Of a stretch of DNA of 64,000 bases, positions 23,027 to 34,217 are shown piece after piece. The translations under genes were made by a program, and so were the position numbers. The stretch spans positions 31,915 through 95,914 of the forward strand of contig ARYC01018587.1 in NCBI GenBank assembly GCA_000711775.1, written 5' to 3'. Source of the DNA: Oxytricha trifallax. Taxonomy: Eukaryota; Ciliophora; Spirotrichea; Sporadotrichida; Oxytrichidae. The first letter of the stretch is position 1; every line of letters begins with the position of its first letter. Below the pieces are notes generated by a model. That model saw only the letters and a program-made list of their open reading frames with translations. It was not told the DNA's origin and ran no database searches.

Positions 23027-24762
23027 ATGAGCGCTAACATTATAAGAAAAACAACAGCACTTCCATAAAACTAAATGAGACTTACCTTTGGAAGCAATAA
23101 AAAGTGTGAAAGCTGTGAGATAAACTCTCATAAAGAACTACCAGAGATATCACTTGAGGTCTCTGATATTAAAATAGAAATTAATAATAGAAAATAAATG
23201 GCAAACAAATGTGTGAGAGACAGAGAGGAGAAGAGGAGGAGAGGAGGAGAGGAGGAGAAAGGTATTAATGAAATTCCTATACTAACTGAAGAAATAGAAG
23301 TATACTTTTGTGAGCTGTGTGAGAGAGATTTTGCTCATAAATCAAGCTGGTATAGACAAATGAAGGAGTATAGAGAAGCTAAGCCTACTGTATACTTAAA
23401 GCATGACAAAATCGATGGGAAGTATAATTGATTTGAGTGCCATAAGTAGTACTCTCATGCAAGAGACTTGAAGAAACAACTTTTAAAAGCTCACAAAAAA
23501 GACATAGAAATTAAAAATTATGAAGTTAAGCTGAAGCTTCTCAACAATATAAAATCGAGGGAATATTCTAAAGTGGCAGTGCCTGAATAAGCTAGTGAGT
23601 TAGAGTGCTTAAAGAAGGCGCGCATCCAACTAACTTCTGAAATCACAAAAATCATGATCAAAATTAAATACGAGAAAATACCAGTTCTTGCGTAGATAGA
23701 TTTAGATAAAACCCCATGAGTTTTTTAAGAATTGAGATAAGGGGGTACAATTGATTAATTAAGAATTATTATTATATTGGCGTAAATTTAATCTAATTAG
23801 ACTAATAATTATAGCCATTGGCTCGAATTATTTTCCCTTTAAAATAAACCAATCAGAGTGTGCATATTATCTTTTACGCTATTTATAATTGATTTTAGCC
23901 AATATAATAATAATTCTTAATTAATCAATTGTACCCCCTTATCTCAATTCTTAAAAAACTCATGGGGTTTTACTTCTCTTTAAAGTTATCTTATTCTAGA
24001 GGACTCTTTTGATCAGAAAGTTATCAATGATCATCAATACGCATACAAGGTGTATCCCTTCAACTATCTCTTAAGTGATGATAAATATTAGATGGAGTTT
24101 ACAAAAGCGTATCAAGTACTCACTCAAGCAAAGCTTAAAGAGTGAAGTTACTTAATCAAACTAGATGCTGTTCTCCTTGCCAAGGATCATGTTGCTTTCA
24201 GACTCCCACTCTATAAAATGACTCTAAGAGATTTCATAACAGATCAAAGGAATCATAAGTAACTTGGATAAATAGCAACTCAGACATTGCAAGGTATTAA
24301 AGAGCTTCACAAGTTAGGTTTTGTTCACAGAGATTTAAAGCCAGAAAATATAATGATAAACTTCTCACCTATAAGAGTAGCAATAATCGATTTCAACAGA
24401 GCTTAAAGAGTGGAAGTATCAAGGCCTGAAACTGTAATGGGTACGCAAGGGTACTATCCAGAAATAGAAGACTGGAGAGATGGAGACTTGCAGTGGGATG
24501 TGTGGGCTTTGCAGCAATAATAATAAAGTGCAATATGCCTCGCAACGATTACTACTCTACAAGATGCGAGAAAGATGCTAAGTAAAGAATCAAGTAGTTT
24601 ATAGACAAAACCAGAGTATCTCAATCAATAAAACATATGGCAGAATCAATAATATTAAAACCAAACTCAAGATCAGACATATCAATAGAGCAGATAGAGT
24701 TGTGGTTAAGTAAGATAAACTTCAGACCTCTCCCACATGATCCAAAAGTGCATTTTGAGTGA
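23027..24762 (+). pseudogene. TBE-3 57-kDa zinc-finger/kinase ORF, broken
   Basis: Starts MSANIIRKTT at 23027. The first finger CELCERDFAHKSSW is present. In the second, TGA stands where TBE-1 has a zinc-binding Cys (KYV-C-EFC). A 262-bp MITE sits at 23709-23970. The kinase part keeps VHRDLKPENIM and IIDFN. A second TGA lies where TBE-1 has the Cys of LNECRHI, and one base is missing at VWAL (about 24515). Removing the MITE at its TA sites gives LDTSLQSYLILED, matching LDSCLESYLTLED of TBE-1. Confidence 0.88.
23709..23970. mobile_element. 262-bp MITE, AAACCCC family, copy 2 (inside TBE-3)
   Basis: Same length and ends as 4834-5095: AAACCCCATGAG...CATGGGGTTT, flanked by TA at 23707-23708 and 23971-23972. 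Removing the element plus one TA restores the TBE-3 57-kDa frame with the residues expected from TBE-1. That proves an insertion with TA duplication rather than an original part of the gene. Confidence 0.85.
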
Positions 24763-24884
24763 TTAAATTAAATACATTTACTATAAATTTCACATTAAAA
24801 CCTATTAATAACCCCAACCCCTAACAAATTCCCTAAAAATCAAAGCACTTATAAACTTCATTAAGGGGTTTTGGGGTTTTGATT

Positions 24885-25719
24885 TCATTTAGCTATCATA
24901 ATTGAAAATGAGCTACCAAAATTGAAAACTAGGTATCAAAATATTCTGATAGGACATAATCAATTTTCATAGCCTTTAAACAATTATGCTAACAATAAAA
25001 TATATTTAAGTTATATTAAACATAAATTAACTTGGACACTTGGTCATAAACATGATTTGATCGTTCATAAGTAAACTTGATTTTTCATATTTTATAAAGA
25101 AACATGGATTAATATTCATTAATTAATACAATATCTAAACAAAATTTTGAATAGCTATAACTCTGCGTTTTGAAGATACATCAATTCTGATTTTGTATTC
25201 GTGCTCAGCGAGGTCTAAATGGTCAGATCTGAAATTTTAAGGAGTTTTTGGAAAATATAAATTGCAAGTTGAGTTTTGCTTGTGAAAGTTTCGGCTTACT
25301 CTACGGCCGCCTAAGTTCCAAAAGTATATGTTATAAAGGGTTTAATTGGTTTAATTTTATTTTGCCTTTATAATATATTGAATTCTCATCTTTAACTGTT
25401 TTACACTTTGAACAGTCACTAAAACTTATAGAAAGTAAGAAAAAAAGCCATCAACAATCGTTGTTAGTTGTTATTTAGCGTATTAGCATGGTTTTATATA
25501 GAGAGTCTGAACAAAATGGATACGAGACTTACCCCTCTTAACAATTATTAACAATATCGTTGCTTTATTTATTAATAATAATTCTAAAATTAAAAAATAT
25601 AAATGAGATATAATAATCAATTCATTTCAGAACAAGAGTTATTTTAATCATCAGGAATTTATCATTCTAAATACAATTTAGCTTAATTATAAATTACTTT
25701 GATCATAATAACCAATATG
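24885..25719. other. Spacer after TBE-3
   Basis: No gene supported. Positions about 24888-24950 hold three degenerate repeats of a GCTATCAAAATTGAAAA-type unit. A less AT-rich stretch at about 25140-25330 (including CTCTGCGTTTTGAAGATACA and ACGGCCGCC) is unlike the surrounding spacer but has no clear frame. Confidence 0.4.
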
Positions 25720-25990
25720 ACGCACTTTTTTAGTTAGTAGATAGTTTTAGCACATAATTAAAGGTAAATGTCACGACAAATCACTAGGGTTAGCACTTAC
25801 AACCATCATTACGCAAGCCCAAAGAAGATCTTGAGTTATTATAAAAGTAGGATCTACAATTAGATGGGTGGTTGATGCAGGAAGAAGTGAATAAAAAGAG
25901 TAAATAAAAAGAAAGTAGGAAGATACAAATATTATCATGCATAAAAAACTCATTAGGAAAATACACTGTTTACATCCAAAAACATCTAAT
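25720..25990 (+). CDS. Unknown small gene with a 24-nt nano-IES candidate
   Basis: Plus-strand frame reading CHDKSLGLALTTIITQAQRR then TIRWVVDAGRSEQKEQIKRK (TAA/TAG=Gln). The one TGA lies in a 24-nt insert between GATCT repeats (25827-25831 and 25851-25855); removing 24 nt keeps frame and removes the stop. Start and end are undefined; the 3' part is Lys/Gln-rich. The minus-strand ORF over the same bases is hydrophobic, AT-driven and judged a shadow. No family recognised. Confidence 0.5.
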
Positions 25991-26211
25991 TCTTATATAA
26001 TCATTAAAATATAAATGGGGGCGTTTTTTTTAAAAATAACTGGTCCATTTTTTATAAAAATTATATATTTTTACTATTTATATTGAATTCCAACCCAAAA
26101 ATGTAAAAATTGGCATATGTTTTTAGGATTCCTCTTCTCGAATCCTATACTTTTTGTCGTTTTTGAAAAAAAATAAAAATGCTCCCACTTATCCAATATC
26201 TTTCTACCCTT

Positions 26212-26505
26212 TCATCTAATCTTTATCTTTTTCTTTTATTTTTTTCCCATGCTTTTGTCAACAGTCGTTCTGATACAGAAAGTTCCTTGTTTGTGATAGG
26301 ACCAATTTTAGTCGCATCTCATACCTTCACTTTATTTCTTCCGATTCGTTTTTACAACTTCCAACTTATTAAAAACAATTCTCACCGCACTCCTGTTTGA
26401 GAGACATAAGGCTAGTTCTTGGAGTCGGTTCTTTTCCTTTATTATCAACAGATTATCTACCTCTGGTGAATCCATAAGCTTCTCCCATGGAATTGCAGCT
26501 TGCAT
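26212..26505 (-). CDS. Hypothetical protein, 97 aa
   Basis: ATG at 26505 to TGA 26212-26214, 98 codons, no internal stop. It starts MQAAIPWEKLMDSPEVDNLL, continues through ELALCLSNRSAVRIVFNKLE, and has a basic Lys-rich tail. Two TAA, both read as Gln. Codon and amino-acid composition are clearly better than those of the overlapping plus-strand frame (26179-26400), which is Leu/Phe/Ser-rich. It may be one exon or MDS of a larger gene. Function unknown. Confidence 0.6.
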
Positions 26506-26887
26506 CTTGTCATTACAGTACTTGTATTAGCAATATGTAATTCTATTCTATTTCCCATCAAACAGGTTAATTTATTCTCCTTAAGTGATTTCTATTTCCT
26601 CGAAGTAATTTGAAAATAATCTATGTCTCCAATGCCAGATTTTTTATGCACTTAATTCTATATATAAGATATGGTAAATTTATTTTTTTATAAAATTCTC
26701 ACTAGTTTTAACATAATTTGAGAAATTTTTTGCTTAATCACAAACTTATATAATTTTGAGTCACAAATAAATAATTCTAAACATATCATTAAAATACCTA
26801 TTTTTATAATTAGTATTATATAATAATAAGTATTATATTATTATGCTAGTATTAATCAAATTAGTTAATCGTAATATTTACAAAAAT

Positions 26888-26992
26888 ATCTTGACTAATG
26901 AGGAAGTTTACTGCAAATCAACTTTCATCCAGGTTTTGGTCTTAGATCGACATTTACAGATACCCAAAATAAGTTTGTGCGTAGAATTCTGA
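26888..26992 (+). CDS. Short coding-like segment
   Basis: A 34-codon open stretch (TNEEVYCKSTFIQVLVLDRH, then LQIPKISLCVEF and TGA) with no ATG at its head. It may be an MDS or exon of the gene at 27292. Low confidence. Confidence 0.25.
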   Translation: MLTNEEVYCKSTFIQVLVLDRHLQIPKISLCVEF

Positions 26993-27291
26993 TATCAATT
27001 TTATATGATAAATAAGCTTATCCTACTAACTGAGTCTGTAAGAAAATTCACATAAGGGCAAATTTCAAAAGATGGCAATAATCATAAAACATGATAATAA
27101 TAAAAAAATTAATTAAAATCCTATTTTATGAGAAGTTATTAATAAATGAGATCATTCTAGAGATTGGGAGGACTAATTTATTCTTAAATGCTTGGCAATT
27201 ATGAATGAAAGAAGCTCATTGACAGTTTTTTACTTTTTTTTTTAAGTAAGCCATTTAGATATAAAATACACAAATAATATTATTTAGGAAG

Positions 27292-27632
27292 CACAATGCA
27301 ATGACTTCTTTGATAATTGGCATGAGAAATTCCTCCAACATCAGTTAAATATAAGTAAATTGGTTTAGACATATGTTAATGACATTTAGAGCACTCGGGG
27401 AGAGACTATTAATCTACTTAAAAAGGTTCAAAGATTGTTTGCCCACGAATGCACAATCTTAATAATAAAGTTGGGGTGAGCATTTTAGAGAATAAGGAGA
27501 AATGGCTAGATGATATTTTAAAAGAAGAGCGAAACTAAGATGAATAATACGAGAGATTTTTAACCCAAGCATATTTTTTTATAGCTAGACTATAGCCCCA
27601 AAAAGACTCAAAATTGACCAATTAAACATTAA
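27292..27632 (+). CDS. Helical/coiled-coil-like protein fragment, frame-interrupted
   Basis: Reads CNDFFDNWHEKFLQHQLN, ETINLLKKVQRLF, then after a frame change ILENKEKWLDDILKEERNQD and EQYERFLTQAYFFIARLQ. The change of frame (about 27440-27475) is repaired if 32 nt between two TTG triplets are removed; the pointer is only 3 bp, so this is weak. Rich in Glu, Lys, Gln and Leu with heptad-like spacing. Ends are undefined; family unknown. Confidence 0.5.
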
Positions 27633-28056
27633 ATTTATAATAAATTAATTTAAAAAAACTAAACTTTTTTAATATCTAATTCTCTTTATACACAACTTTT
27701 TTAGTCTTTCATATTAACAGCATTAGATGCTTTTTTACTCTTCAAATCATTCTATTTTATTTATAAGTCGTTTGATTTATAAATAATATTGTATTTTTTA
27801 AATTATGAATGATTATTCTGAAAAATCTACTATAGAATTAGAATCCTGAAGGCATGAGGAGTGAAGTTCACTGGAATATCTGCTGCTTTTTAATATCCTT
27901 AAACTATTTAACTTTAATAAAAACTAAAATTTTCCATAAAAAAACTGCATTATTACGCCCAATTTTTCCAATGAGAGCATCGAAAAAGTCTACAAACTTG
28001 TCAAATTTGATAGAATAGTTAAATAATTAAAATATTTTCATGTACTTGTATATAAT

Positions 28057-28339
28057 ATGGCTGCTACTGCTGATATGGTTAATGGTTTTCCTGTTTTCTA
28101 AGGATGGGTAATAATTTAATTTTGAGTATTATATTCCTACTTAGGACTGTATCATAGGTGAACATGGATACATCATTGAATTCCTCTTTAAATCTAGCTG
28201 GAGGTAGTTAACTATTCCTTATTGCAAATTTAAAAGAGCTGCTTATCTTTTTGGAAGCTGGTTTGCTGTGGGAGTTTTATGTTATAATTATTTTCATCAT
28301 TAGATTGGATTTATTTCAATAATGAAAAAAAATAGGTGA
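28057..28339 (+). CDS. Small protein with a 37-nt intron (81 aa), likely membrane-associated
   Basis: ATG 28057 opens 17 codons (MAATADMVNGFPVFQGW), then a GT-AG intron at 28108-28144 (GTAATAATTT...CTTAG) joins to DCIIGEHGYIIEFLFKSSWR and a hydrophobic stretch AAYLFGSWFAVGVLCYNYF, ending MKKNR and TGA 28337-28339. Splicing is needed because the unspliced frame hits TGA. One predicted membrane segment. No family recognised. Short introns of this size are normal in spirotrichs. Confidence 0.6.
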
Positions 28340-29837
28340 GAGTATATATTAATTTTCCATTAGCTACATTGTAAATTAAGTTATGTTTATTGTTTATAAA
28401 TGAATATATTTATAGTTAAAATTTTTTCTATAATGTTCCAAAAGAATAAAGTTATAATTAAAACATAGATCAATATTATCATATAAATATATTAAGTTAA
28501 CTTCAATAATCTAATATTTATTAATGAATTACTAATGTTATCAAAGGATTTATTGTTTATTTAATTCAAAAAATTTGACCTTTAATATTTTTTATTAGTT
28601 AGTTAAAACCATTATTGAAATATAATAAAAGGTTCTTTTAATATAGCATTTTAAAATAGAGTTATATCAAATTGAATTAATTTATTAAATATTAACTATA
28701 GAATAACAGAAATAATTATACAAAATAGTTTATTTACTTAGTTATATTTGATAATTAAGAGCGAGAAAATTTAATAATAATTACTAAATTTAGTTTGATA
28801 AAATCTTAACAAAGAAAAAATATATATTATATAATTTATTAAGTTAATTTTTACCAACTTTCTTGGATATATTTAAAGTTGTTTCTTGTTTTTTGTACAA
28901 AAAATATAGAGTAGATCTTTAAATTTTAATATTTGGATAAGGTTTGAATGAGTTTGCATCTCTTAAAAATGTTTTTACCCAATGTTTATCTAAAGTTCCT
29001 TAACTTATGATTTGAGGATCTAAGATGATCAAATATAAGATTTTTTGCAAGTTTATCATTCATTTATATCAGTACCTTTGCCTCTTAATTCTTAAGCTTG
29101 TTATGACCTTGAATGGTATCATTTTAAGCTTGTCTGTTTTATTTGAAAATTTTAGCAGCTTACTAAACAGACTTCCATGCAATATGGGAAATTGCTCTTA
29201 AGCTTATTTTTATTTTTTTTACATTGACTTGTAAATCTGAGAATCAGCATCCAGTGACAAATTGACACAATTCAAATTAAGTATAAAAGTTATGATTTTA
29301 CATATTTAGTTAGTTAGAATCAAAAGAATAATTATTTTTATTATTATTTAAGATAAATGGAACTTAAAACGGGGGTATGTGTGAGCTAGATAATTATATA
29401 GAATAGTTAATAGTTAAGTTTTTGTAAAAAATAAAAATGCAGTTAATTAAATAAATTCTAATAATAATTAAAAAATTAATTTACATTAGTGCACAGAGAC
29501 TCCACTTGATATTATTGTTGTTAAATCATTACATGAGTGACAAGCCCTTAAAATTTAAACAAGTATGATCTTTATATGTTATCTGAGTCTAAATCTTCAT
29601 CTCTTTCTTTTCTTGTTTGATTTTCTTTTTTTTTGCCACTTCTGCCAGCTTTCTTCCTTTTTTTTCTCCTTTGTCTGACTGATTACATAGTCACCTTTTT
29701 ATAAAAAAAAATATTGTTTATCAATGTTTTAAATTCATGTATTCTGCATGATGAGCGGATTCTGGATTCTAACTAAAAAATCATAATTAATTTTAAGTTG
29801 AATATTTTTCTTTATTTTTTATTAAGTATATATTGGG
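28340..29837. other. AT-rich spacer
   Basis: No supported gene. At about 29050-29200 some minus-strand stretches (MIPFKVITSLRIKRQRY) are faintly coding-like but too short to call. Confidence 0.35.
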
Positions 29838-30620
29838 TCATAATAATTAATCAATAATTATCTAAACCTTGAGTTTGGAGCATTCAAAAATTTTATCTTT
29901 CAAGATCTCAATTCTAGTTACAAAACTTGACAAGTCTTCAATTGATTAATTGCTATAAACTTATTTCTTTTCATCTCTCAAATCTGTGAAACCATCATAG
30001 TGGTCATAAATGATTTTCTTTTCAATATTTATTTTTTGGAAGATATTATTCTTGAAATCAATCAATCCTTTCTATTAATTTAGTAATATTATAATCATTT
30101 CACTCTTTTATAGCTGATTTCCCCACAGCTCATTCAGTTTGCTTCTTCTCTGATTTAAAATGTTTTGCAGAGATGTCTTAGTTGACTTCTTTTAATTCTA
30201 TACTTGGTAAGGGTTGTGTTGCTCTGTTGTTTATCTCACTAGTTAAATCTTCGAGGTGTTATAAATTTTATTAGCCTGAGTTGATGATATAATTGAAATA
30301 TCCAAAATTAGGTGGGAGTCCCACACTTCTTTTTATCAAACTTTCTTCCTTGATCTTTATTTGATATGAATATATAGAGTTGTAGTATAATCTAGTAAGT
30401 CTATTTGCTATTAACATCAAATTTACTAGCGTTTAAAAATCCCCGCCATTCAAATTGGTAGTTTTTTATTATTTCTTTGGTTTTTTAGAGCGAGCATTTA
30501 TTTTTATTTTCTTTCTATTATAGAGTTAATAGGATCATTTTCTACAAAGCTTAGTCAATAAATTTTAAATTTTAAATTTATCAAAGTAACAACCTCAAAT
30601 TAATCAATGTCAACATTATA
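29838..30620 (-). pseudogene. Unknown broken gene, minus strand
   Basis: From about 30600 down to TGA 29838-29840 the minus strand reads SLIKRSVGLPPNFGYFNYII, NNRATQPLPSIELKEVNQDI, then IEDLSSFVTRIEILKDKIFE. Two in-frame TGA codons lie 30 bp apart near 30090-30130, and the 5' part (30430-30600) shifts frame at least once. The protein is Lys/Glu-rich with helical character; family unknown. It is either a decayed gene or one with unresolved IESs. Confidence 0.45.
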
Positions 30621-30789
30621 TCCATAGATTCAATATTCGGACATCATTTTAAGATTTATTCTCTTGAAAATCAAATGAGTATTGTAGTGAGATAAATATA
30701 TATAATAAAATGGAAGCTATTCTTAAGTATAAAATTGCTCATTTTAAACTTGTAATTACTCAGATTCTTATCAGCTATCAATAAACTTT

Positions 30790-31433
30790 ACTCACTAACT
30801 TACTTCTAGAGAAGACCCAGAATTACATTAATAAAGCATTTGACTGAGTACAACCTCTGATTCAGTCATTCTTAGTGTCTAAATTAGCAATAAAAGAAAT
30901 ACTAAAACATCACTAAGAACAGGGTCATTAAGGATAAAAAACAATTAGCCAACCAGTTCAAAAAGCTCACTCATCTTCTCTAGGAAAACATTATTATTAA
31001 ATGTAATGAGGGAATCATAAAAATATTGGAAGTACTATATAATATAAAATAATAACTGCTGAAATCAATAACATTATTCAGATCTGTAGTATCAGAGCAA
31101 CCTTGACAATTAAAATGCTTTAAACTAACTTATGACTACTTTTCAGTCAAAATGATTAATGAGGCTCCCTTCAGCCTTATACAAGATGAAGTTAATTTGT
31201 TAATGTGAGTCATGAATGGTAGACTCAAAGTTGCTTTTTAGCTCACAATTATAGATGGTATAAATTATCATTTAGATAATAATAAACACATCAGGAAAAA
31301 TATAAAGAAACCAGGAAGATATATAGAGCTTGGGAGATACATTTGTTTAGTTAGCGTTAAAGGGAGCTTTAAGAATAACTAGTCGTTCAGCAAGATGAAA
31401 ACAAGCCTAATTATGATTAAACCAGATAGATGA
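30790..31433 (+). pseudogene. Unknown broken gene, plus strand
   Basis: Open segments read VQPLIQSFLVSKLAIKEILK, then RVIKDKKQLANQFKKLTHLL, CNEGIIKILEVLYNIKQQLL, and VKMINEAPFSLIQDEVNLLM, ending RYICLVSVKGSFKNN and TGA 31431-31433. There is one frame change (about 30915), a stop near 31105 and one TGA near 31207. The last TGA could be removed by a 9-nt excision between two ATG triplets, which is weak. It is divergent from the gene at 29838-30620, about 170 bp apart. Function unknown. Confidence 0.45.
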
Positions 31434-31639
31434 ATTTAGAAGCGAAGATTAGATCTAAGAACAAATATATTAAAAATGAAAAATAATTAATTGAATTTAT
31501 ATATTATTTGGTTAGAATTAAATTTACACATCCTAATTGGATTATTTTAAAAACAATTATTAAAGCCAATAGATTTAATGATCAGTCCAAACATTAAAAT
31601 TGAACACCAAAAATAATTAATTGTATATTATGATTTAAA

Positions 31640-32870
31640 TTCTCATGCTATTTGGTTTGGTAGAGCAAATGAAGTTTATGTTATAGAAACCTGTAGGATT
31701 GTAAAAATATATATGCCTGGATGACCATATTCGGATATGGGTGGATAACTATTGGCATATTGCTTTGATTTAATTGTTTTATTTACTAAGAAATTAGTTC
31801 ACTTAAATTTTCGACCAAATTCTACAGAATGTTTAATGTTCTTAAATCATTTATTGAAGATAATTGTAGTTTATAGAAATATCAATATATAGTACTACGG
31901 TTTATAATTTAATATCGAATATAGGATAGATACAGTAAATTTAATAAAAAGTATTGCAGAGATTAAGGAATGATAATTGTACTTAAGAGAATGGAGATTA
32001 TTTTATTACTGATAATTTTGTAGAATTATCTTATTTATAAGCAGCTTCTGTATAAACGTTCATTTCATCTTATTAAATCTTAAGTATTGTAGATATTTTA
32101 CTTGATATTCTCTTTTAATCTCTGTTTAATTTTCTCCTCAATTAGATTAAAAAATATGTTAGTCTTTCTATAAAGCTAAGAATGTAAACTTATTTGGGAT
32201 TTATAGATGCTTAAATAGTAATTATATAACCAGAAGTCATTTGCATAATACCTTGCTTCATTAGCTCGTCAATAGAAATATAAAAGAACTTCTTCAAACT
32301 CCTTAATTGACTTTATTTATGAACTGAGGTAAGTTTGAAGAACTCCTAAGAAAAGGTTTCTCTCATACATCATATTAAAGAATTGTAACTTTAATGAAGG
32401 GCAAATAATAATAATAAATAGATTATTCATTTCATCATTATAAATATTTTCTGCTGATAAATCAGTGCAGTTAAGTACTCTATCATGTTTTTATTATCGC
32501 TTAAAAGGCTTTTAAAAATTATATTTTGTTATTTTTTATTTGAATCAACATACAAATAAACTATTTTAGAAAATATTTGTTTAAAATAATAATTAGCTAC
32601 CTCTAAAAAATTATAAAATTATATGACATTCTCTTTGATTTCAATAATTTCTGATAAACCTTGAGATTAAATTTATTCATAAATTTAATCTTGATAGAAT
32701 GCTAATGAATAAATATTATAGGAATCCATTCTAAGCTTAATATCTTATTATAATTGAATATGACTGCTTACTGAAGCTCAACCTTAAAAAGAAATGCAAA
32801 TAAGCCCTCACACATTTACAAATCATTTAATATTTATGATATATTTAACTAAAAAAAGATGATTATAAGA
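31640..32870. mobile_element. Ancient TBE relic, part 1 (transposase end and 22-kDa gene)
   Basis: Plus strand 31640-32040 aligns with the C-terminal third of the TBE transposase: SHAIWFG at the position of THAILGG, a GATACAGTAAATTTAATAAA block, and a matching end. The minus strand 32040-32700 aligns with the 22-kDa ORF: NIYNDEM for NLYDDAM and YERNLFLGVL for PERNFFFGVL. The upstream non-coding part follows to about 32870. Heavily mutated and not functional. Same orientation as TBE-2 and TBE-3. Confidence 0.7.
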
Positions 32871-33084
32871 ATTTGATTAAGAATATTAGATAAAATTAAA
32901 ATTTCTTATCAGAAGATGCCATGCCACTCACATAAAATGTAAGTTACAAAAAACATATCTAAATTTAATTATTTTTTAGTGGGTGTACCTGGTAGGAATT
33001 GGCTAAAATTTGAATATTTGCCAGATATTAAATTGGAAATCAAAAATTATACTTATAATGTATTTTCTAACATTTTAATTGTTG

Positions 33085-33133
33085 ACTTCCCAAAACGAGA
33101 AATTATTTATAGATTTTTCTCAATTTGGGAAGT
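33085..33133. repeat. Imperfect hairpin
   Basis: ACTTCCCAAA (33085-33094) pairs with TTTGGGAAGT (33124-33133), with further pairing of GAGAAA and TTTCTC inside. It may be the core of a small foldback element, because the outer sequences TAACATTTTAATTG and TTAATATTAAAATG also partly pair. Confidence 0.45.
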
Positions 33134-34187
33134 ATCTTATCTTTATTAATTTTAATATTAAAATGTTATTATTTTTTAAAATATTTGATATATAATTAAA
33201 TTCATAGATTAATTATTAAAAATAGATTAGAAACTTGTATAACCTGGTTGAATTTTATTTATAATTTATTATCATAAATGTTTCTCCTTTCTAATCCAAT
33301 AAAAATAGCGATACTTAAAAAGTTTTGCTTTTACTCAAATTCTATTGGATCTTGTTATTCCTGTTAAAGGATTGTTGAATATGATATCTTATTTAGTCAT
33401 AATCTTTTTAGTTTTCATTTCTATGTTGTTTTATCAGTATTTTTCCATGTAATGTCTTAAATTATGCCAGTTAATAATTTTATTCTTTGTCATTTAAGCT
33501 AAATTCCCAAAGTGAGAAATTTTCGATATTTTTTTATCACTATATGAATCAAAGATATATATTACTTAGAAAAGTATTGAAGTATATTTGTGAATTTCAT
33601 TATTGTGATTTGGCGATTTTTCAAATTTTAGCTTAATGGTGACTCACATAAACCAAGTTTTCGACAAGCTACAGAAAGAAAAAGGAAAGACACAAATTAT
33701 TGGAATAATGGTGACATCTATGAATGATATTGCATGAATAATAAGGCTTTTCAACTTTTGACATTTTCTATACTACTAGTAACTATTACATTTAAGCAAA
33801 ATCAAATTCTTATAATCATCTATTTTTCAAAAAATATATCATAATAACTACCTTGTTAAACCACTTTATTAATATTGCTTTAATAATAACACAATAAAAT
33901 GCCAAATTTTATACCACAAAAATTTATAATTTGTCCACATAATTATATTTATTTTATTGGTTATGCCTTCTATATGAGATAATAGCTAATGCTTATAATT
34001 AATTTTTTATATTTGTAATAGCTTAACTCGATAAGACAGCATATTCCTATAATATTATTGATAATTATGATATTATTTATAATGTTTCATATAAGTCAAG
34101 TAAGTTGTACTTTCCTTTAATGATTATTTCATATTATATTTTTATTATTTTTTTTTAATTAATATTTTAATTTAATTTATTTGCATT

Positions 34188-34217
34188 GCCTGACAATCTT
34201 TATAATAATTGTCAGGC
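34188..34217. repeat. Perfect 10-bp stem hairpin
   Basis: GCCTGACAAT at 34188-34197 is exactly complementary to ATTGTCAGGC at 34208-34217 with a 10-nt loop, followed by a T-rich run. It looks like a bacterial terminator, but this is ciliate DNA with no gene next to it, so no function is claimed. Confidence 0.55.

Larger units (their letters stand above)
20531..24881. mobile_element. TBE-3: divergent, decayed TBE
   Basis: 4351 bp including a 262-bp MITE, starting CAAAACCCAAAAAACCC and ending GGGGTTTTGGGGTTTTG, with ATT on both sides (20528-20530, 24882-24884). Gene order: transposase (+), 22-kDa (-), 57-kDa (+). Its genes are clearly diverged from TBE-1/2/4 (terminal repeats shorter and different beyond the C4A4 part; GAAGTTTATAAGTGC), so it belongs to another TBE subfamily. 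Each gene carries at least one lesion. Confidence 0.93.

Noticed and set aside
20531..24881. TGA read as Cys or Trp throughout
   Set aside because: Two TBE-3 TGAs align with Cys, but a third aligns with Asn/Lys and one in TBE-2 with Arg. Intact TBE-1 genes use TGG/TGC/TGT and have no internal TGA, and intact genes end in TGA.
26179..26400. 73-codon plus-strand ORF
   Set aside because: Antisense to a better minus-strand frame (26212-26505) that uses Gln TAA codons and has balanced charged residues.
34188..34217. Rho-independent terminator
   Set aside because: Stem plus T-run has the bacterial shape, but this is ciliate nuclear DNA with no gene ending there.
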